Assembly (NCBI RefSeq): GCF_900115665.1
Contig: NZ_FOXH01000010.1
Span: 1-64,000, forward strand
Reading direction: 5' to 3'
DNA from: Pseudarcicella hirudinis
GTDB lineage: Bacteria; Bacteroidota; Bacteroidia; Cytophagales; Spirosomataceae
Length of the DNA stretch: 64,000 nt
The notes under the pieces are model-generated. The model searched no databases, was not told the origin of the DNA, and was given only the letters and a program-made list of their open reading frames with translations. The position numbers and the translations under genes are program-made. Positions 7,460 through 17,158 of this stretch are shown here, one piece after another; position 1 is the stretch's first letter; every line of letters starts with the position of its first letter.

Positions 7460-9904
7460 TTATTTTACCAGTTTCAAGCTTTTTTTAATTCGTGGAGAAG
7501 TTTCTTCTTTTGATCTCAGATAGAGTAATTCATTGAGTTCTCCTTTTCGCCAGGTTTCAACCATATTATCATAGAGAGGACTACCCGGATTTCCTGATTG
7601 CCCGCCCGGATAAACGCCATAAGCTTTAAGTGCTTTATCTTTACCCAGTTGTACAACCATTCTCCAGGAAGGACCTGTACGCTCGGTTGTGGCATTTACA
7701 ATACCGGAACCACCACCAATCTTTACGTCCATTTTACTTAAAGCGTTCATGCCCGGAATGAGGTGTCTTATATCGGTAGATTTGTGATCAGACCAATTCC
7801 ATTTTTCACTCATTTTTCCATGCTTTTTAACCAGAGAATCTAATGTCGCGGTAAGTGAATTACCCGCAAGATCTTCAAGGGTTTCAACCTTGTTTTTGGT
7901 AAGCACATCATCAAACCATTTTGATTTAGGATCTTTTTGCATCAAGGTTAAAGTCCGGTCAAAAGATGGATATTTTAAGACAATATTCTCATCAGAACCA
8001 AAATCATCATGCCAGATGGCCTCACGAAGATAATCAGCCCAGGTTTCAAAAATGGTCGGTGCGATTTCATCAGGGGCATTGACTTTATTCCAGCTTTTTA
8101 ATTTGGTTAATGCTTCTGCCTGCGCTTTTGTAGGGGTCTTAACCAATTCCAGCATTAAAGGAAGCATATCTCTGGCTTTCAGGTTATAATTATCATTTTG
8201 AAGCATTCTTAAACTATCGACTGTTGCTTTGGTCATGGAAGTCAGCCGCTCATTAATTCGTCTGCCGCGTTCTGATGGCGCAAATTCCCAGTTGATATAA
8301 TATGGGTAACTTGGATCAACAGATGATTGGTTGGCTGAACTTACGAAACCCCTCGGAGGATTCTTAACATGCGGATTCTGTAACGCGGGAATGAAACTTT
8401 TCCAGTCGGCAGAATTATCTGTTCCGTCCAGAATATATTTTCCCTGTTCCTTCGCTTTAAGCGGAAATTTACCATTTACCCACAGCGCAATATCGCCCTG
8501 ATTGCTGGCGAACACGAAATTCTGGGCAGGAGCAGAATAATAACCAAGGGCTTTTACATAGTCATCGTAGTTTTTGGCCCGGTTAAGGAGGTAGAATGCG
8601 GCAAGTTCCTGAGATTTTTCATGAGCAATCCAACGTAAAGCGTGTCCTACAGGAATATTCTTTTTAAAAGGTTTTTGTCCCTCAAGATACACCACAGGAC
8701 CATGATGCGTATAGAGAACTGTGTCAATTACATCAGGTTTTCCTTTCACTTTTATCACCTCAATTCTTTTGGAGGTTTTCTTCCATTTTCCATCATGCCA
8801 GTATTCATTCATAGATTTATCTCTGAACTTTACCTGATACCAGTCGATAATATCAGCACCTACATTGGTAACTCCCCAGGCTACATCCTGATTAAATCCG
8901 ATAATGACACTGGGAGAACCTGGCATAGTAGAGCCGTAAACATTGATTCCAGGAGAAACAAGCTGCATTTGGTACCAGATAGATGGCAGACTTAAGGTCA
9001 GGTGCGGGTCATTGGCCAGCAATGGTAAACCGGTAGCGGATTTTGAACCGGAAACCGCCCAGTTGTTGGAACCAATCCCTTTGTCTCTCTCAGGTTGCGG
9101 ATTCATACTACCGATACCTGTAAAATCATGAGGAGCCGGAGGAAGTGGTAATGGCTGGAAGTCTATTTTTGTTCCTTCCGGAATGATCGGACTTTCTTTG
9201 GAAGGATAGTTTGGAAACAAGTCCTCGGTAACCTCTTTTCCATATTTTCGGAGAATATTGGTCATTCTTAAATCATCTGTACCTGAAGCGAGTACAAAGG
9301 ACATATTTTTCAGGAACAAGGCACTTTTAAGAGGAGACCATGCTTCCGGAGCATATCCGAGAAGTTTATATTCTACGGGATATTCTCTTGGAGATAAGGA
9401 ATTAATGTAAGCATTTACTCCTTCGGAGTAAGCATCCAGAGACAATTTTGCCTGTGGATTTTCATTCATCCCCGAAAGTGATTTTTCTGCTCCGTAAACG
9501 GCTCCCATTCTGCGTTGGTAGCGATCAGATTCAAGGGCCTTATCTCCTACAATTTCTGAAATTCTTCCGGCGGCAAAATGGGTCTGAAACTCCATTTGCC
9601 AAAGTCTGTCTTTGGCAGTAAGATAACCCTGAGCCAGGTATAAATCATGGTCGTTTTGCGCAAAAACGTGAGGAACGCCGTTTTCATCGTATAAAACTGT
9701 TACTTCGCCTTGCAAATTGGGAATTTGTAGTTTATCTTCATTCATGGTCGGAGCGTCCTTATATGAAGCCTCTGCATTAACCCAAAAACCCTCAAATGGA
9801 CTAAGGAATTTACCAATTGGGGGTACTACTCCCCAGGTACGATTTAAAGCATAACATAGTACGATTGTTACCGATAATGCCAGCAAAGTTTTTAAGAAAT
9901 TCAT
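7460..9904 (-). CDS. Penicillin acylase family protein (peptidase S45)
   Basis: This 814-residue Ntn-hydrolase precursor has an N-terminal signal/anchor at about 4-22. It then has an alpha domain (VPHVFAQNDHDLYLAQGYL, DRLWQMEFQ), a spacer, and the maturation site GIGSNNWAVSG, where Ser~279 becomes the N-terminal nucleophile of the beta chain. The downstream NDPHL, SPSVIIGFN and WGVTN elements and an ASERGRRI-like region (APSERGRRI) are family features. It probably hydrolyses an amide such as an acyl-homoserine lactone or a beta-lactam side chain in the periplasm; the substrate cannot be told from sequence. Confidence 0.93.
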   Translation of the reverse strand: MNFLKTLLALSVTIVLCYALNRTWGVVPPIGKFLSPFEGFWVNAEASYKDAPTMNEDKLQIPNLQGEVTVLYDENGVPHVFAQNDHDLYLAQGYLTAKDRLWQMEFQTHFAAGRISEIVGDKALESDRYQRRMGAVYGAEKSLSGMNENPQAKLSLDAYSEGVNAYINSLSPREYPVEYKLLGYAPEAWSPLKSALFLKNMSFVLASGTDDLRMTNILRKYGKEVTEDLFPNYPSKESPIIPEGTKIDFQPLPLPPAPHDFTGIGSMNPQPERDKGIGSNNWAVSGSKSATGLPLLANDPHLTLSLPSIWYQMQLVSPGINVYGSTMPGSPSVIIGFNQDVAWGVTNVGADIIDWYQVKFRDKSMNEYWHDGKWKKTSKRIEVIKVKGKPDVIDTVLYTHHGPVVYLEGQKPFKKNIPVGHALRWIAHEKSQELAAFYLLNRAKNYDDYVKALGYYSAPAQNFVFASNQGDIALWVNGKFPLKAKEQGKYILDGTDNSADWKSFIPALQNPHVKNPPRGFVSSANQSSVDPSYPYYINWEFAPSERGRRINERLTSMTKATVDSLRMLQNDNYNLKARDMLPLMLELVKTPTKAQAEALTKLKSWNKVNAPDEIAPTIFETWADYLREAIWHDDFGSDENIVLKYPSFDRTLTLMQKDPKSKWFDDVLTKNKVETLEDLAGNSLTATLDSLVKKHGKMSEKWNWSDHKSTDIRHLIPGMNALSKMDVKIGGGSGIVNATTERTGPSWRMVVQLGKDKALKAYGVYPGGQSGNPGSPLYDNMVETWRKGELNELLYLRSKEETSPRIKKSLKLVK

Positions 9905-10315
9905 CGATTAAATGATTATTAGTTGTTAGGATAACAAGTTAGTTAAAAATTGTTTTTTCTAGAAAAAATTTAATTTTTTTAATATTAAAAGGCATAAAAA
10001 ATCTTTTTTATTCTTAAAAAAAAGTTACAAAAAAAGATTTTTATGTTTAATTTACATTTTTGGCTCGGTAATCAACTGGCTTAAATAGGATTAAAGGCTT
10101 GCTTTTTTGAGGCTTTCGGGGTATTAAAAATTTTAATAATTCTTACAGGATTTGATAAATGAAGATCCGGAATTTCCTTAAAAATGGGCTTTTGAGCCGA
10201 TTTAGGCATAATTTTTACAAGTATCAGGCATTTTTCCCTGCTCCGGGAAAGGAGAAACAGATTTATAGAAATAGATTTGTAATGAAAATTTAACACTTCA
10301 CGTAAATAATAAATA
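9905..10315. other. Intergenic region, divergent promoters expected
   Basis: This very A/T-rich gap of 411 bases lies between the divergent penicillin-acylase and aspartylglucosaminidase genes. It contains long A and T runs at 9950-10050. An open frame on the - strand runs through 10081-10449, but it overlaps the downstream gene and its composition is not protein-like, so I left it out. No clear -7 TAnnTTTG or hairpin was found. Confidence 0.4.
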
Positions 10316-11269
10316 ATGAAACGTCGTACCTTTTTAAAAACCACTACTATCTCAGCAATTGCCCCAGCTTTAGTAAATGCCGCGCCAAAAAAGAATGCAG
10401 AATCTGTTTTTCCGATGATTATTTCAACTTGGAAAAATGAAAAAGCCAATGAAGCTGGTCTTGCCTCTTTTAAGAAGTCGGGAAGAGCATTGGATGCAGT
10501 AGAAGCAGCAGCCCGGATTCCGGAAGCAGATCCGAATGATACTTCTGTAGGATACGGAGGGTTTCCGGACAGAGATGGTCATGTTACTTTAGATGCCTGC
10601 ATCATGGATGAGAAAGGAAATGCAGGATCGGTGACTTTTCTGGAAGGAATTATGCATCCTATTTCAGTGGCCAGAGCAGTAATGGAGAAGACTCCGCACG
10701 TAATGCTTTCAGGAGAAGGTGCATTTCAGTTTGCCATAGCTCAAGGTTTCAAAAAAGAGAACTTATTAACAGAAAAAGCAAAAAAAGCATGGGAAGAATG
10801 GAAAAAAGAATCGAAGTATGAACCCAAAATTAATATTGAACGCCATGATACAATAGGCATACTGGCGTTGGGAACGAAAGGTGAGATTTCTGGAGCTTGT
10901 TCCACCAGTGGTCTGGCTTTTAAAATGCACGGTCGGGTAGGAGATTCACCGGTAATTGGTGCGGCAGTTTTTTGTGATGATGAAGTAGGCGGAGCTTGTG
11001 CTACAGGGTTAGGAGAATTTGTTCTTAAAACCTTAGGATCTTTTTTAATTGTAGAATTGATGCGTAATGGGAAAACGCCTCAGCAAGCATGCGAAGAAGC
11101 TATTATGAGAATTGTAAAACGCTATAAATACAAGGAATTTCAGATAGGCTACCTTGCTATTAATAAGAAAGGTGAATATGGAGCTTATGCTATTCAAAAA
11201 GGATTTAACTACACAATCTCCCAGAACGGATTAACCAAAGTGATTGAATCGGATTCCTACATGAAATAA
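10316..11269 (+). CDS. N4-(beta-N-acetylglucosaminyl)-L-asparaginase
   Basis: This 317-residue family-T2 Ntn hydrolase cleaves the GlcNAc-Asn bond of glycoasparagine. GYGGFPDRDGHVTLDACIMD is the family signature, and HDTIG provides the nucleophile Thr~179, which becomes the N-terminus of the beta subunit after self-cleavage. GACSTSGLAFKMHGRVGDSP and GGACATGLGE bind substrate. It begins with a twin-arginine-like leader (KRRTFLKTTT then a hydrophobic run to about 22), so it may be exported folded. Likely role is breakdown of glycoprotein fragments. It could alternatively act as an isoaspartyl peptidase, but the motifs favour aspartylglucosaminidase. Confidence 0.9.
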   Translation: MKRRTFLKTTTISAIAPALVNAAPKKNAESVFPMIISTWKNEKANEAGLASFKKSGRALDAVEAAARIPEADPNDTSVGYGGFPDRDGHVTLDACIMDEKGNAGSVTFLEGIMHPISVARAVMEKTPHVMLSGEGAFQFAIAQGFKKENLLTEKAKKAWEEWKKESKYEPKINIERHDTIGILALGTKGEISGACSTSGLAFKMHGRVGDSPVIGAAVFCDDEVGGACATGLGEFVLKTLGSFLIVELMRNGKTPQQACEEAIMRIVKRYKYKEFQIGYLAINKKGEYGAYAIQKGFNYTISQNGLTKVIESDSYMK

Positions 11270-11450
11270 GGGTTGGCCTGAAAATAAAGAATGAGTCAAT
11301 TTGTTTTGTGGAGTTTCCGGTACTAAACTCTTAAAATTTATAACATTTTTAACAATGATCCCTTGTCTTACCGGAAGGTATGTCTGTTATTTAATTTTGC
11401 TGAAATAACATCATTGCAATGGGACCTATATAACTATTCTATACGACTCG

Positions 11451-13274
11451 ATGGAAATCCAAAACCCAACCAAGAACAATCAAAAGCAGAAAATCCTCAT
11501 CGAAATTGCCTGGGAAACCTGCAATCAGGTAGGAGGAATTTATACAGTAATTCGTACCAAAGTACCTTCAATGGTTGAGAAATGGGGGAATAATTATTTC
11601 CTGATCGGGCCTTATTTCCCTCAGACTGCTTCGGCAGAGTTTGAGCCGATTCATGATCTGGATGATTCGGTTTTAGGCAAAACCATTCAGAAACTGAGAT
11701 CAATGGGTTTGGGTGTACATTACGGTTACTGGCTCGTTACGGGAAAGCCTCGTATTGTTTTATTTGACTTTTGGTCACTTTATGACAAAGTCAATGAATT
11801 GAAGGCTGGTCTTTGGGAACGTCATAAGATCTCAACGCTTAATGTTGAAGAGATTGTAAATCAGACGATTGCTTTTGGGGAAATGATCAGGCTTTTCCTG
11901 ACTGAATTAGGGAAAGATCAAGGTGGTAAGAATGATTTTGTGGCTCATTTTCATGAATGGATGGCTGCTACAGCTATTCCTGATTTGAAACAGGATGGGG
12001 TGAAAATTTCCACTGTTTTCACCACTCATGCCACAATGTTAGGCCGTTATCTGGCTGGAAATGTACCGGATTTCTATGATAAACTGCATACTTTTAACTG
12101 GCAGAATGAAGCCAGACACTATGGAATTGAGGCCCAGGTTACCATCGAAAGACTGGCTGCCCAATTGTCGAATGTAATGACAACTGTGAGTGATGTGACT
12201 GCCCGGGAATGTGAGTTTTTATTGGGAAAAGTTCCCGATTTGATCTTACCGAACGGATTAAATATCACAAGGTTTTCTGCTATGCACGAGCATCAGAACC
12301 TGCATTCGAGATACAAGGAACAGATTAATGAGTTTGTAATGGGACATTTTTTCCAGAGCCAGCCTTTTAACCTGGATAAAACACTGTATTTCTTCACTTC
12401 CGGCAGATATGAGTTTTCAAATAAGGGTTATGACCTGACGCTTGAGGCTCTTTCAAGGTTGAATGCCAAAATGAAAGATGCAAAGATTGATAAAACGGTG
12501 GTAATGTTTTTTATTACCAAGCAACCTTATCATTCTATCGATCCGGCTGTATTGCATTCAAGAGCGGTAATGGATGAGATTCGTCAGACTTGTAAATCCA
12601 TAGAAGAGCAGGTGGGAGAGAAGTTATTCCATGCTTCCGCTTCTACTACGGATCTTCAGCTGCCCGATCTGAATAATTTTGTAGATGAATACTGGCGCCT
12701 GAGATTAAGAAGAACGATCCAGACCTGGAAAACTAACCAGAGACCTAAGGTTGTTACACACTTGTTGAAACAGGATGATGGGATTATGGATTACGTTAAA
12801 AAGGCTAATCTGATGAATAATCCTGACGACAGAGTTAAAATTGTTTACCATCCTGATTTTGTGGTTTCAACAAATCCTTTATTCGGGTTGGATTATGGTC
12901 AGTTTGTAAGAGGCTGTAATCTGGGTGTTTTCCCAAGTTATTATGAACCATGGGGTTATACTCCGCTTGAATGTATCGCAAGAGGTGTGCCTACTATTAC
13001 TTCTGACCTTTCGGGTTTTGGAGATTATATGATGCAGATTATGAGAGATTACGAACAATGGGGAGTAAGTGTGGTGAATCGTAAGACTCAGAATTTCCAT
13101 CAGGCTGCAGAACAATTATCGGATATGCTCCTGAAATTTGTCAAGCAGACTCAGAGAGAAAGGATTACACAGCGTAACCGTGTTGAAAGTATTTCTGATA
13201 CATTTGACTGGAGCAACCTGAGAGCGTATTACGATACCTCACATGACCTGGCACTTAAAAGAAGAAAGCCTTAA
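11451..13274 (+). CDS. Glycogen synthase, GT3 family
   Basis: This 607-residue protein is related to the animal/yeast glycogen synthases (GT3, UDP-glucose dependent), not to bacterial GlgA. The N-terminal EIAWETCNQVGGIYTVIRTK loop is diagnostic, as are HFHEWMAATAIP, TTHATMLGRYLAG and the C-terminal GVFPSYYEPWGYTPLECIARG with its E-x7-E pair. GT3 enzymes are common in Bacteroidota. It extends alpha-1,4-glucan in the cytoplasm. The eukaryotic arginine-rich allosteric cluster is not evident to me beyond the RLRLRR stretch, so glucose-6-phosphate control is uncertain. No other glycogen gene is adjacent. Confidence 0.93.
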   Translation: MEIQNPTKNNQKQKILIEIAWETCNQVGGIYTVIRTKVPSMVEKWGNNYFLIGPYFPQTASAEFEPIHDLDDSVLGKTIQKLRSMGLGVHYGYWLVTGKPRIVLFDFWSLYDKVNELKAGLWERHKISTLNVEEIVNQTIAFGEMIRLFLTELGKDQGGKNDFVAHFHEWMAATAIPDLKQDGVKISTVFTTHATMLGRYLAGNVPDFYDKLHTFNWQNEARHYGIEAQVTIERLAAQLSNVMTTVSDVTARECEFLLGKVPDLILPNGLNITRFSAMHEHQNLHSRYKEQINEFVMGHFFQSQPFNLDKTLYFFTSGRYEFSNKGYDLTLEALSRLNAKMKDAKIDKTVVMFFITKQPYHSIDPAVLHSRAVMDEIRQTCKSIEEQVGEKLFHASASTTDLQLPDLNNFVDEYWRLRLRRTIQTWKTNQRPKVVTHLLKQDDGIMDYVKKANLMNNPDDRVKIVYHPDFVVSTNPLFGLDYGQFVRGCNLGVFPSYYEPWGYTPLECIARGVPTITSDLSGFGDYMMQIMRDYEQWGVSVVNRKTQNFHQAAEQLSDMLLKFVKQTQRERITQRNRVESISDTFDWSNLRAYYDTSHDLALKRRKP

Positions 13275-13289
13275 ATCAGAATAATGTAA

Positions 13290-13324
13290 AAAAGGGATTC
13301 TCTGAACATCGGAGGATCCCTTTT
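13290..13324. terminator. Bidirectional terminator
   Basis: AAAAGGGATTCTC (13290-13302) pairs with GAGGATCCCTTTT (13312-13324) with one wobble pair. It serves the convergent glycogen synthase (+) and DNA alkylation repair (-) genes. Confidence 0.82.
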
Positions 13325-13345
13325 AAAATGGCAAAGAGTAAATGA

Positions 13346-14008
13346 TTACTTCGGAATATGCTTCAGTGCTTCTCTTCTGCTTAAGGGTTTCAACGGATGA
13401 TCCACTACAAAATCTCTTACGGCTTCCGGCTCTTTTTTAGCGTATTGTCTTAATGACCAGCCTATTGCCTTCTGAATGAAAAATTCATTAGAACTCATCA
13501 GATCAATACAATAGGAAAACAATAACCTGCTATCAGTTTTGGCACCATATTTTAGCTGAAAAATCAGACAGGTTCTTTGCAACCAGATATTCCCTGATTC
13601 CATCCATTTTTCTGTAACGGGTAAAATCTCCTCCGGAAATCTTTTGAAATATTCCCCTATTACATTTGAGGCCAGACCATCTACAGTATCCCACCATGAT
13701 TTGGAAACAATAAGTTCTTCAAAAAGCAGAATATGCTCCCTTTTCCAGAATTTTTTACTTTTTATCAGAAAATCAATGGTAAAATACTGATACTCTCTTT
13801 CTGGAAGGACCCAAAGCCCTTTGCTAATCACTTCAAATTGACTTAAATCCCTGAATTCATTCAGCAAGGGTTTACTGAGTGCAGATCTTATGGGGGATCT
13901 TATGCCCAGAAACTCAAAAAGATTTCTCATATATTGTTTCATTCCGACAGCTAAAACAGGATCTGAGTTGTCTGAAAAAGACTTTTTTACTTTTTCAATA
14001 TAGGTCAT
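13346..14008 (-). CDS. DNA alkylation repair protein (AlkD-like HEAT repeat)
   Basis: This 220-residue, all-helical protein matches AlkC/AlkD-like glycosylases: GIRSPIRSALSKPLL, then the SKSWWDTVDGLASNVIGEYF and WLQRTCLIFQL helices, and QKAIGWSLRQYAKKEPEAV near the end. AlkD removes positively charged alkylated purines without base flipping. The conserved Trp and Asp of the active cleft (WWDTVD) are present. I prefer the ATG at 14008 over a TTG four codons earlier. A tag glycosylase about 10 kb away shares the same repair job but is not co-transcribed. Confidence 0.88.
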   Translation of the reverse strand: MTYIEKVKKSFSDNSDPVLAVGMKQYMRNLFEFLGIRSPIRSALSKPLLNEFRDLSQFEVISKGLWVLPEREYQYFTIDFLIKSKKFWKREHILLFEELIVSKSWWDTVDGLASNVIGEYFKRFPEEILPVTEKWMESGNIWLQRTCLIFQLKYGAKTDSRLLFSYCIDLMSSNEFFIQKAIGWSLRQYAKKEPEAVRDFVVDHPLKPLSRREALKHIPK

Positions 14009-14162
14009 TTGCTTCAACAATTATTAAAATGATTTTCCGGGAAAAAGGAATGAAGATAAATTATAAAAATTAAATATTATCTGAAAATATTTCTACAATA
14101 TAGTATGCTTGCATAATAAAATTGGTTAATTTCGAAGCAAACTTTAGCAGATACTTACAAAG

Positions 14163-16331
14163 ATGGTTAATTATCGGATAGAAAATAACGTTGCTGTTTT
14201 AAGCTTGAATGTATCGGATCAGCCTATGAATGTGCTGAATGATGAATCAATTGCGGCATTATCTGAAGCGCTCGAAAAAGCATATGCTGATGAGCAGGCG
14301 AAGGGCATCATCATTACCTCTGAAAGACCCGAATTTATTGCCGGGGCTGATTTGAAAATGATTCTGAGAAATAACGGTAAGGATCCTGCTGAATTACTGA
14401 AACTTTCAACGGTTTTGAATACCATTTTCCGCATAATGGAAACCAATGGAAAACCTGTCGTTGCGGCCATAAACGGAACAGCTTTGGGAGGCGGTTTTGA
14501 AGTATGCCTGGCATGTCATCACAGAATTGCTTTAAATACTCCGAAATCGGTAATAGGATTGCCGGAAGTAACCATAGGTTTGCTGCCGGGCGGAGGTGGA
14601 ACACAGCGCCTTCCGAGAATAATCGGAATGGAAATCGCTGCCCCTCTTTTGCTCGAAGGAAAAAAAGTTGCTCCGAAGGAAGCATTGAATCTGGGAATTG
14701 TTGATGAATTGTCAGATTCTCAGGAGGATTTAATGTCGAAAGCTTTTGCCTGGATTGAATCAAATCCGCAGGCGATACAACCCTGGGACGAAATTGATAA
14801 AAAAACAGGTAAAATTAAGGCCAGAGAAAACTTCAAAGTTCCGGGAGGAAATGTTCTGACTCCTAAAGGTATGCAGTTAATGATGGGCGGAACGGCAATG
14901 ACGCTTGCAAAGACCAAAGGAAATTACCCCGCTCCGATTGAGATACTTTCCTGTGTTTATGAGGGACTTTTAGTAAATATCGATAGAGGCCTGTTAATTG
15001 AAGCCCGGCATTTTGTAAAAGTGGCCAATTCATCAGTGGCAAAAAACCTCATTCGCATCATGTTTTTTGGTTTGAATGAAGTTAATAAAGGCCTGAGCCG
15101 GCCAAAATCTGTTCCGAAAACTGAAGTCAGAAAATTAGGAATTCTTGGTGCGGGATTGATGGGGGCAGGGATCGCTTTTGTGGCTGCAAGTGCAGGAATC
15201 GAGGTAATATTGAAAGATGTTACTACTGAAAATGCAGAAAAAGGGAAAAGCTATTCGAAAAAACTGCTTGCTAAGGCTGTAGAGAGAGGAAAAATGGACG
15301 CCGGCAAAGCAGAAGCTGTATTAGGTCTGATAAAAACTACGACTGAGGCCTCGGATCTGAAAGATGCAGATCTTATTATTGAGGCTGTTTTTGAAAACCG
15401 GGAATTAAAGGCATTGGTTACAAAAGAAGCGGAACCATTCCTTTCTGAATCCGGTGTTTTTGCATCCAATACTTCAACAATTCCTATCACAGAACTGGGG
15501 AAAGCATCAAATGACCCTTCCAGATTTATCGGGATTCACTTCTTTTCTCCGGTTGATAAAATGCAGCTGGTGGAAATTATAAAGTCAGCGGAAACCTCAG
15601 ATTATACGCTTGCTATGGCGATGGATTTTGTCAGAAAGATTCGAAAGACACCTATTGTCGTAAATGATTCCCGGGGATTTTATACTTCAAGGGTTTTCGG
15701 AACATATACCTCAGAAGGACTGGAACTATTAAAAGAAGGCGTAAGTCCGGTGTTAATTGAAAATGTGGCAAAAAGTATTGGATTTCCTGTAGGACCTCTG
15801 GCTGTTTCTGATGAAGTAGGGATTGATCTTGCTTATAGAATTTCAGGTTTAGCTGTAAAAGAAGGAGTCCTTCCGGAAACGGATACAACTTATCAGATTA
15901 GCAGGTTATTTACAGAAAAGGGTCGTTTAGGGAAAAAATCAGGCTCCGGATTTTATGAATATCCTCAGTTGGGTACAGAAACCGAAATGAAAAAACACCT
16001 TTGGACCGGATTGGCAGAATTATTCCCTCTGAAGTCTGAACAACCGGAGATTGATGAAATCGGGAAAAGGCTATTATACCGTCAGGTACTGGAAACCGTG
16101 AAATGTATGGAAGAAGGAGTTCTGCAATCCAATCTTGATGCAGATTTAGGATCGATTTTCGCCTGGGGATTTCCTGCCTATCTTGGGGGAACCCTGTCAT
16201 TTATAGATACGGTCGGGATAAAAAACTTTGTTTCAGAATGTGAAAGATTGGCGGGAATTTATGGAGAGCGTTTCAGGGCAACGGCAAAATTAAAAGCAAT
16301 GGCAGAATCAGGACTTGGCTTTTATGACTGA
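14163..16331 (+). CDS. fadJ: Bifunctional enoyl-CoA hydratase / 3-hydroxyacyl-CoA dehydrogenase
   Basis: This 722-residue fusion is the FadB/FadJ alpha subunit of fatty-acid beta-oxidation. Residues 1-190 form the crotonase domain, with the oxyanion motif FIAGADLKMI and two catalytic Glu (GGGFEVCLACHHRIA; GLPEVTIGLLPGGGGTQ). From about residue 322, LGAGLMGAGIAF binds NAD, and GIHFFSPVDKMQLVEII holds the catalytic His. Two C-terminal dehydrogenase helical domains end the protein. The thiolase partner gene is not adjacent, so it is expressed alone here. Assignment to FadJ rather than FadB is only by general resemblance. Confidence 0.93.
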   Translation: MVNYRIENNVAVLSLNVSDQPMNVLNDESIAALSEALEKAYADEQAKGIIITSERPEFIAGADLKMILRNNGKDPAELLKLSTVLNTIFRIMETNGKPVVAAINGTALGGGFEVCLACHHRIALNTPKSVIGLPEVTIGLLPGGGGTQRLPRIIGMEIAAPLLLEGKKVAPKEALNLGIVDELSDSQEDLMSKAFAWIESNPQAIQPWDEIDKKTGKIKARENFKVPGGNVLTPKGMQLMMGGTAMTLAKTKGNYPAPIEILSCVYEGLLVNIDRGLLIEARHFVKVANSSVAKNLIRIMFFGLNEVNKGLSRPKSVPKTEVRKLGILGAGLMGAGIAFVAASAGIEVILKDVTTENAEKGKSYSKKLLAKAVERGKMDAGKAEAVLGLIKTTTEASDLKDADLIIEAVFENRELKALVTKEAEPFLSESGVFASNTSTIPITELGKASNDPSRFIGIHFFSPVDKMQLVEIIKSAETSDYTLAMAMDFVRKIRKTPIVVNDSRGFYTSRVFGTYTSEGLELLKEGVSPVLIENVAKSIGFPVGPLAVSDEVGIDLAYRISGLAVKEGVLPETDTTYQISRLFTEKGRLGKKSGSGFYEYPQLGTETEMKKHLWTGLAELFPLKSEQPEIDEIGKRLLYRQVLETVKCMEEGVLQSNLDADLGSIFAWGFPAYLGGTLSFIDTVGIKNFVSECERLAGIYGERFRATAKLKAMAESGLGFYD

Positions 16332-16349
16332 AATCTGAGAGAAATATGA

Positions 16350-16384
16350 TTTTTAAAGGGGCAGGATGAGTGCCCCTTTAAAAA
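16350..16384. terminator. Bidirectional terminator
   Basis: A 14-bp stem (TTTTTAAAGGGGCA with TGCCCCTTTAAAAA) has a 7-base loop between convergent fadJ (+) and cutC (-). Confidence 0.9.
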
Positions 16385-17158
16385 TTAAGAGTTTACAGGT
16401 TGAACGATTTCTACGACTTTTCTGATCTTTTCAACATCTGCATAAGCGATTTCATACTCTGGAACTTCTGAGAGACCTCCCATTGCAATTCCTTCTCTCC
16501 GATAAGTCATTACAGAATCTCTGGTTGATTTTCCGGTTAAATGCAAGGCATCAACTCCTGTTTCTAATAAATCCTGTGCATTTCTGGAATTGACGCCGCT
16601 TCCGGCCATAATCTGGATTCTTCCGTCAGCTTTTTTTACAATTTCTCTTAACAGTTCTTTGCCTTCAGTAACCTTATTCTGCAAGGCTGAAGTCAGGATT
16701 CTTGTACAACCGCAATCAATAATAGCCTCAAGTGCTTCAAAAGGATCAGATGACATATCAAAGGCTCTGTGAACAGTTACTTCCATCGGGTGAGCCAGTG
16801 AAGCTAATTCTTTAATTTGTCCGGTATTAATTTGTCCGTCAGGATGTAAAATCCCCAGTACTATACCATCACAGCCAATTTGTTTTGCTATTTCAATATC
16901 TGCTTTCATGATACCAATCTCCTGGTCAGTATAGCAGAAATCACCTCCGCGCGGGCGTATCATTACATGTACCTGAATATTAACATTTTCTTTGGCAGAT
17001 TTCATAAGTCCGGCAGAAGGGGTTGTTCCTCCCTCAAAAGGTGAGGCGCAAAGTTCAATTCTGTTGGCACCGGCTTTTTCAGCAGCAATACATGATTCGA
17101 GAGAATATGAACATACTTCTATGGCAATATTGTGTTTTGTGGATAAAGTGATAGACAT
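16385..17158 (-). CDS. cutC: CutC family protein (copper homeostasis, TIM barrel)
   Basis: The 257-residue protein has the CutC pattern: IEVCSYSLESCIAAEKAGANRIELC, EGGTTPSAG, HVMIRPRGGDFCY, GIVLGILHPDGQI, VTVHRAFDM, GCTRILTS and the C-terminal GVNSRNAQDLLETGVDALHLTGK. CutC forms a TIM barrel and was linked to copper tolerance in E. coli, though that role is disputed and the biochemical activity is unknown. Length is close to the family norm (240-250). It is monocistronic and faces a long gap upstream. Confidence 0.93.
   Translation of the reverse strand: MSITLSTKHNIAIEVCSYSLESCIAAEKAGANRIELCASPFEGGTTPSAGLMKSAKENVNIQVHVMIRPRGGDFCYTDQEIGIMKADIEIAKQIGCDGIVLGILHPDGQINTGQIKELASLAHPMEVTVHRAFDMSSDPFEALEAIIDCGCTRILTSALQNKVTEGKELLREIVKKADGRIQIMAGSGVNSRNAQDLLETGVDALHLTGKSTRDSVMTYRREGIAMGGLSEVPEYEIAYADVEKIRKVVEIVQPVNS

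Noticed and set aside
10081-10449. A 122-codon - strand open frame
   Set aside because: It overlaps the start of the aspartylglucosaminidase gene in the opposite direction, and its sequence has no recognisable fold or motif.
14335-14763. A 142-codon - strand open frame inside fadJ
   Set aside because: Antisense shadow of the crotonase domain.
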